Assembly (NCBI RefSeq): GCF_000422685.1
Contig: NZ_KE383905.1
Coordinates: 193,065-257,064 of the forward strand
Direction of reading: 5' to 3'
Length of the DNA: 64,000 bases
Origin: Flavobacterium gelidilacus DSM 15343
Lineage (GTDB): Bacteria > Bacteroidota > Bacteroidia > Flavobacteriales > Flavobacteriaceae
Shown piece after piece: positions 61,555 through 64,000 of the stretch (position 1 is its first letter; the number at the start of each line of letters is the position of its first letter). The notes below the pieces were generated by a model that was not told the DNA's origin, did not search any database, and was given only the letters and a program-made list of their open reading frames with translations. Both the position numbers and the translations under genes were made by a program.

Positions 61555-63600
61555 ATGGTAAATAAAGATATACTAAAAAAAGCATTTTCAACCATGGCAA
61601 CTGCAAAAGCCATGACCGAATTGTATGAAGAAAATTTCAAAATTGTCTCAAAATACGTACATGCAACTTCACGTGGTCATGAAGCGATTCAGATTGCTGT
61701 TGCGATGCAATTATTGCCACAAGATTATGCATTTCCATATTATCGTGATGATGCCATGTTGCTTGGAATTGGAATGCAACCATACGATTTGATGCTGCAA
61801 TTAATGGCAAAAAAAGACGATCCTTTTTCTGGAGGAAGAACGTATTACTGTCACCCAAGTTTGAATGATGTTGATAAACCAAAAATCCCACATCAATCTT
61901 CAGCAACCGGAATGCAAGCAATCCCAGCAACTGGAGCAGCCATGGGTTTTTGGTATAAAGAAAAAACAAATATTGCTGATGATTTAGCCGATAAACCTTT
62001 CGTAGTTTGTTCGCTTGGAGATGCGTCCGTAACAGAAGGAGAAATTGCCGAAGCTTTACAAATGGCAGCTTTAAAACAATTGCCCATTTTATATTTGGTA
62101 CAAGATAATGGTTGGGATATTTCAGCCAATGCAGCAGAAACGAGAGCTCAAAATGCTTTTGAATATGCAAAAGGTTTTCACGGAATTGAAGCTATTTCAA
62201 TTGATGGCGCCAATTTTACTGAAAGTTATGAAGCATTAGAAAAAGTAATTGCAACGATTCGCGCAGAAAGAAGACCATTTTTAGTTCACGCTAAAGTTCC
62301 ATTATTGAATCACCATACCTCTGGAGTTCGAATGGAATGGTATCGTGATGATTTGGAAGAAGCACAATCTCGTGATCCTTATCCTGTTTTAATTCAACAA
62401 TTAAAAGATAATGGATTTTCGGATGTTCAGATTTCAGATATAGAACAAGAAGCAAAAACTAAAGTTCAGGCTGATTTTGAAAAAGCTCAATTAGCAGAAG
62501 ATCCAAAACCAGAAGATTTATTCACAAACGATTTTGCTCCAACACCAATAACAGAAGAAGTTGGAGAACGAAATCCAGAGCGCGAAGAAAAAGTCGTAAT
62601 GGTTGATTGTGCTTTGTTTGCAGTCGAAGAAATCATGAGAAAACATCCCGAAAGTTTGTTATACGGACAAGACGTTGGTGGACGATTAGGAGGAGTTTTT
62701 AGAGAAGCGGCCACATTAGCACAAAAATTCGGAGACGAAAGAGTTTTCAATACACCCATTCAAGAAGCTTTTATTGTGGGTTCAACGGTTGGAATGTCAG
62801 CTGTAGGTTTAAAACCAATTGTTGAGGTTCAGTTTGCTGATTATATTTGGCCTGGTTTAAATCAGTTGTTTACAGAAGTCAGTCGTTCGTGTTATTTATC
62901 GAACGGGAAATGGCCAGTAAGCATGATTTTACGTGTGCCAATTGGAGCATACGGAAGTGGTGGACCATATCATTCTTCATCTGTAGAAAGTGTTTTAACG
63001 AATATTCGCGGAATCAAAATCGCTTATCCAAGTAATGGTGCTGATTTAAAAGGTTTGTTGAAAGCCGCTTATTACGATCCAAATCCGGTGGTATTTTTAG
63101 AACACAAAGGTTTGTATTGGAGTAAAGTTAAAGGAACAGATGCTGCAAGAGTCAACGAACCAAGCGAAGATTATATGTTGCCTTTCGGAAAAGCAAATAT
63201 CGTTCAAGAAGTTTGGGAACAAGAAACAACAGAAACCATTTCAATCATAACTTACGGAATGGGAGTTCATTGGGCTTTGAATGCTTCGGCAGACATAAAA
63301 AACCAAGTAGAAATTATCGATTTACGAACATTGTATCCTTTAGATGAAGAAGCAATTTTAAAATCCGTAAGAAAAACTAAAAAGTGTTTAGTCGTAACCG
63401 AAGAACCAACCAATAATTCCTTTGCACGTAGTTTGGCCGGTTTAATTCAAGAAAAATGTTTCAAACATCTTGATGCTCCTGTTATGGTGATTGGTTCCGA
63501 AAATATGCCAGCGATTCCTTTAAACAGCACTTTGGAGTTCACTATGATTCCGAATGTAGATAAAGTAAAAGCTAAGATTGATGAGTTGTTTAACTATTAG
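61555..63600 (+). CDS. Branched-chain keto acid dehydrogenase E1, alpha and beta parts fused
   Basis: The 681-residue protein joins the E1 alpha and beta chains. The alpha part (about 1-330) has the thiamine diphosphate motif GDASVTEGE to N185 (QDNGWDIS) and RYHATSRGHEAIQIA-type substrate residues. The beta part (about 345-681) starts VVMVDCALFAVEEIMRKHPE and contains VPIGAYGSGGPYHSSSVES. Fused E1 is normal in Bacteroidetes. It makes acyl-CoA from branched-chain keto acids with the E2 encoded upstream. The E3 gene is not in the window. Confidence 0.93.
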   Translation: MVNKDILKKAFSTMATAKAMTELYEENFKIVSKYVHATSRGHEAIQIAVAMQLLPQDYAFPYYRDDAMLLGIGMQPYDLMLQLMAKKDDPFSGGRTYYCHPSLNDVDKPKIPHQSSATGMQAIPATGAAMGFWYKEKTNIADDLADKPFVVCSLGDASVTEGEIAEALQMAALKQLPILYLVQDNGWDISANAAETRAQNAFEYAKGFHGIEAISIDGANFTESYEALEKVIATIRAERRPFLVHAKVPLLNHHTSGVRMEWYRDDLEEAQSRDPYPVLIQQLKDNGFSDVQISDIEQEAKTKVQADFEKAQLAEDPKPEDLFTNDFAPTPITEEVGERNPEREEKVVMVDCALFAVEEIMRKHPESLLYGQDVGGRLGGVFREAATLAQKFGDERVFNTPIQEAFIVGSTVGMSAVGLKPIVEVQFADYIWPGLNQLFTEVSRSCYLSNGKWPVSMILRVPIGAYGSGGPYHSSSVESVLTNIRGIKIAYPSNGADLKGLLKAAYYDPNPVVFLEHKGLYWSKVKGTDAARVNEPSEDYMLPFGKANIVQEVWEQETTETISIITYGMGVHWALNASADIKNQVEIIDLRTLYPLDEEAILKSVRKTKKCLVVTEEPTNNSFARSLAGLIQEKCFKHLDAPVMVIGSENMPAIPLNSTLEFTMIPNVDKVKAKIDELFNY

Positions 63601-64000
63601 TGTTTAGTTACTGCAAACTAAATACTGAACACTGCTTACTTTTCGTGAAGCTATTTCCAGCTTTCCATTACAAGTTTTTGCAAACAATACTTTTTTTGTA
63701 AGGCATAAAAAGAGCTTCCTTTGGTCGCTTTTTTATGCCAACAAAAAATAGCATTCTTCCACAAAAAGCTTTCCATTGCAATCTGGGCTAGGGAATTGTT
63801 TTCAAAAGAACTATTTAGATTTGTAATCTATAGGGTTTCCAAAATATTTTACGATATAGATTTTTAAGATTCTGAATCAAGTTCAGAATGACAAGATTCT
63901 GATTAAAAAATCTGAAATTCTAAAACAAATTAGTACAAGTAATTTCAGAAAGATAAGCTTGTGAATTAATTTGTGACAAAATAATATTTTCAAATAATAA
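63601..64000. other. Non-coding, repeat-rich end of window
   Basis: No coding frame is recognisable. From 63601 to 63635 there are ACTGAACACT-type units. A large hairpin element (about 63646-63793) starts GAAGCTATTTCCAGCTTTCC and ends GCAATCTGGGCTAGGG, with a GGCATAAAAA / TTTTTATGCC stem in the middle; it is a long member of the 112-base family. TTCTGAATCAAGTTCAGAA (63870-63888) is a further inverted repeat. Confidence 0.65.

Noticed and set aside
61637..62170. 177-codon open frame on the minus strand inside the E1 gene
   Set aside because: It is opposite the conserved thiamine diphosphate region; the composition (Leu, His, Gln rich) is that of a shadow.

Overview
The window reads as chromosome of a member of the Flavobacteriaceae, most likely Flavobacterium or a close relative. 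The DNA is AT-rich. It carries the gliding motility / type IX secretion genes gldK-gldL-gldM-gldN, promoters of the Bacteroidetes type (TAnnTTTG at -7), an initiator tRNA pair, GroESL, and a complete phenylacetyl-CoA epoxidase operon of flavobacterial layout. No phage, plasmid, CRISPR array or large genomic island is visible; almost every gene is ordinary chromosome.

Layout. 1-3.3 kb: two tandem paralogous secreted proteins (the second runs off the left edge). 3.3-10.4 kb: a minus-strand series, miaB - GxxExxY - sigma-54 activator - lptE - TPR-like protein - secG - groES - groEL. 10.8-20.4 kb: topA, a degenerate arginase-fold protein, gldKLMN, then an FAD oxidoreductase. 20.4-29.5 kb: mixed housekeeping and hypothetical genes (DUF983, ABC-F, App1 phosphatase, lipid kinase, FemAB-like acyltransferase, LRR protein, J-domain/KTSC protein, HAD phosphatase). 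29.5-33.9 kb: two initiator tRNA genes, era, a GNAT gene between two paralogous membrane proteins, der. 34-45.9 kb: an outer-membrane receptor-like protein, a lemA/TPM group, MerR, M23 peptidase, alaS, a second GxxExxY gene, GSCFA, DUF4230, rhodanese. 45.9-59.1 kb: tetR-like regulator and paaE-A-B-C-D-G-H-I-J-Z, an enoyl-CoA hydratase-like gene and paaY. 59.1-63.6 kb: branched-chain keto acid dehydrogenase E2, a branched-chain aminotransferase and a fused E1.

The paa genes would turn phenylacetyl-CoA into acetyl-CoA and succinyl-CoA: epoxidation (PaaABCE with PaaD), oxepin isomerisation (PaaG), ring opening and aldehyde oxidation (PaaZ), then beta-oxidation (PaaF-like, PaaH, PaaJ), with PaaI and PaaY as rescue activities. 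No phenylacetate-CoA ligase (paaK) is visible here. The following genes fit breakdown of branched-chain amino acids, so the right third is a catabolic block for aromatic and branched-chain carbon.

The most unusual signal is in the spacers. Most spacers of the paa block, and both GxxExxY genes, carry short (25-40 nt) degenerate repeats with a 7-9 nt internal period or a small hairpin, usually ending just before a start codon. Both GxxExxY genes (PD-(D/E)XK nuclease-like) are bracketed by near-perfect inverted copies of such repeats, with different sequence in each case. A second spacer family, about 80-150 bp with conserved ends and a changeable central hairpin, occurs at least five times. These repeats are my main candidate for an under-described system.
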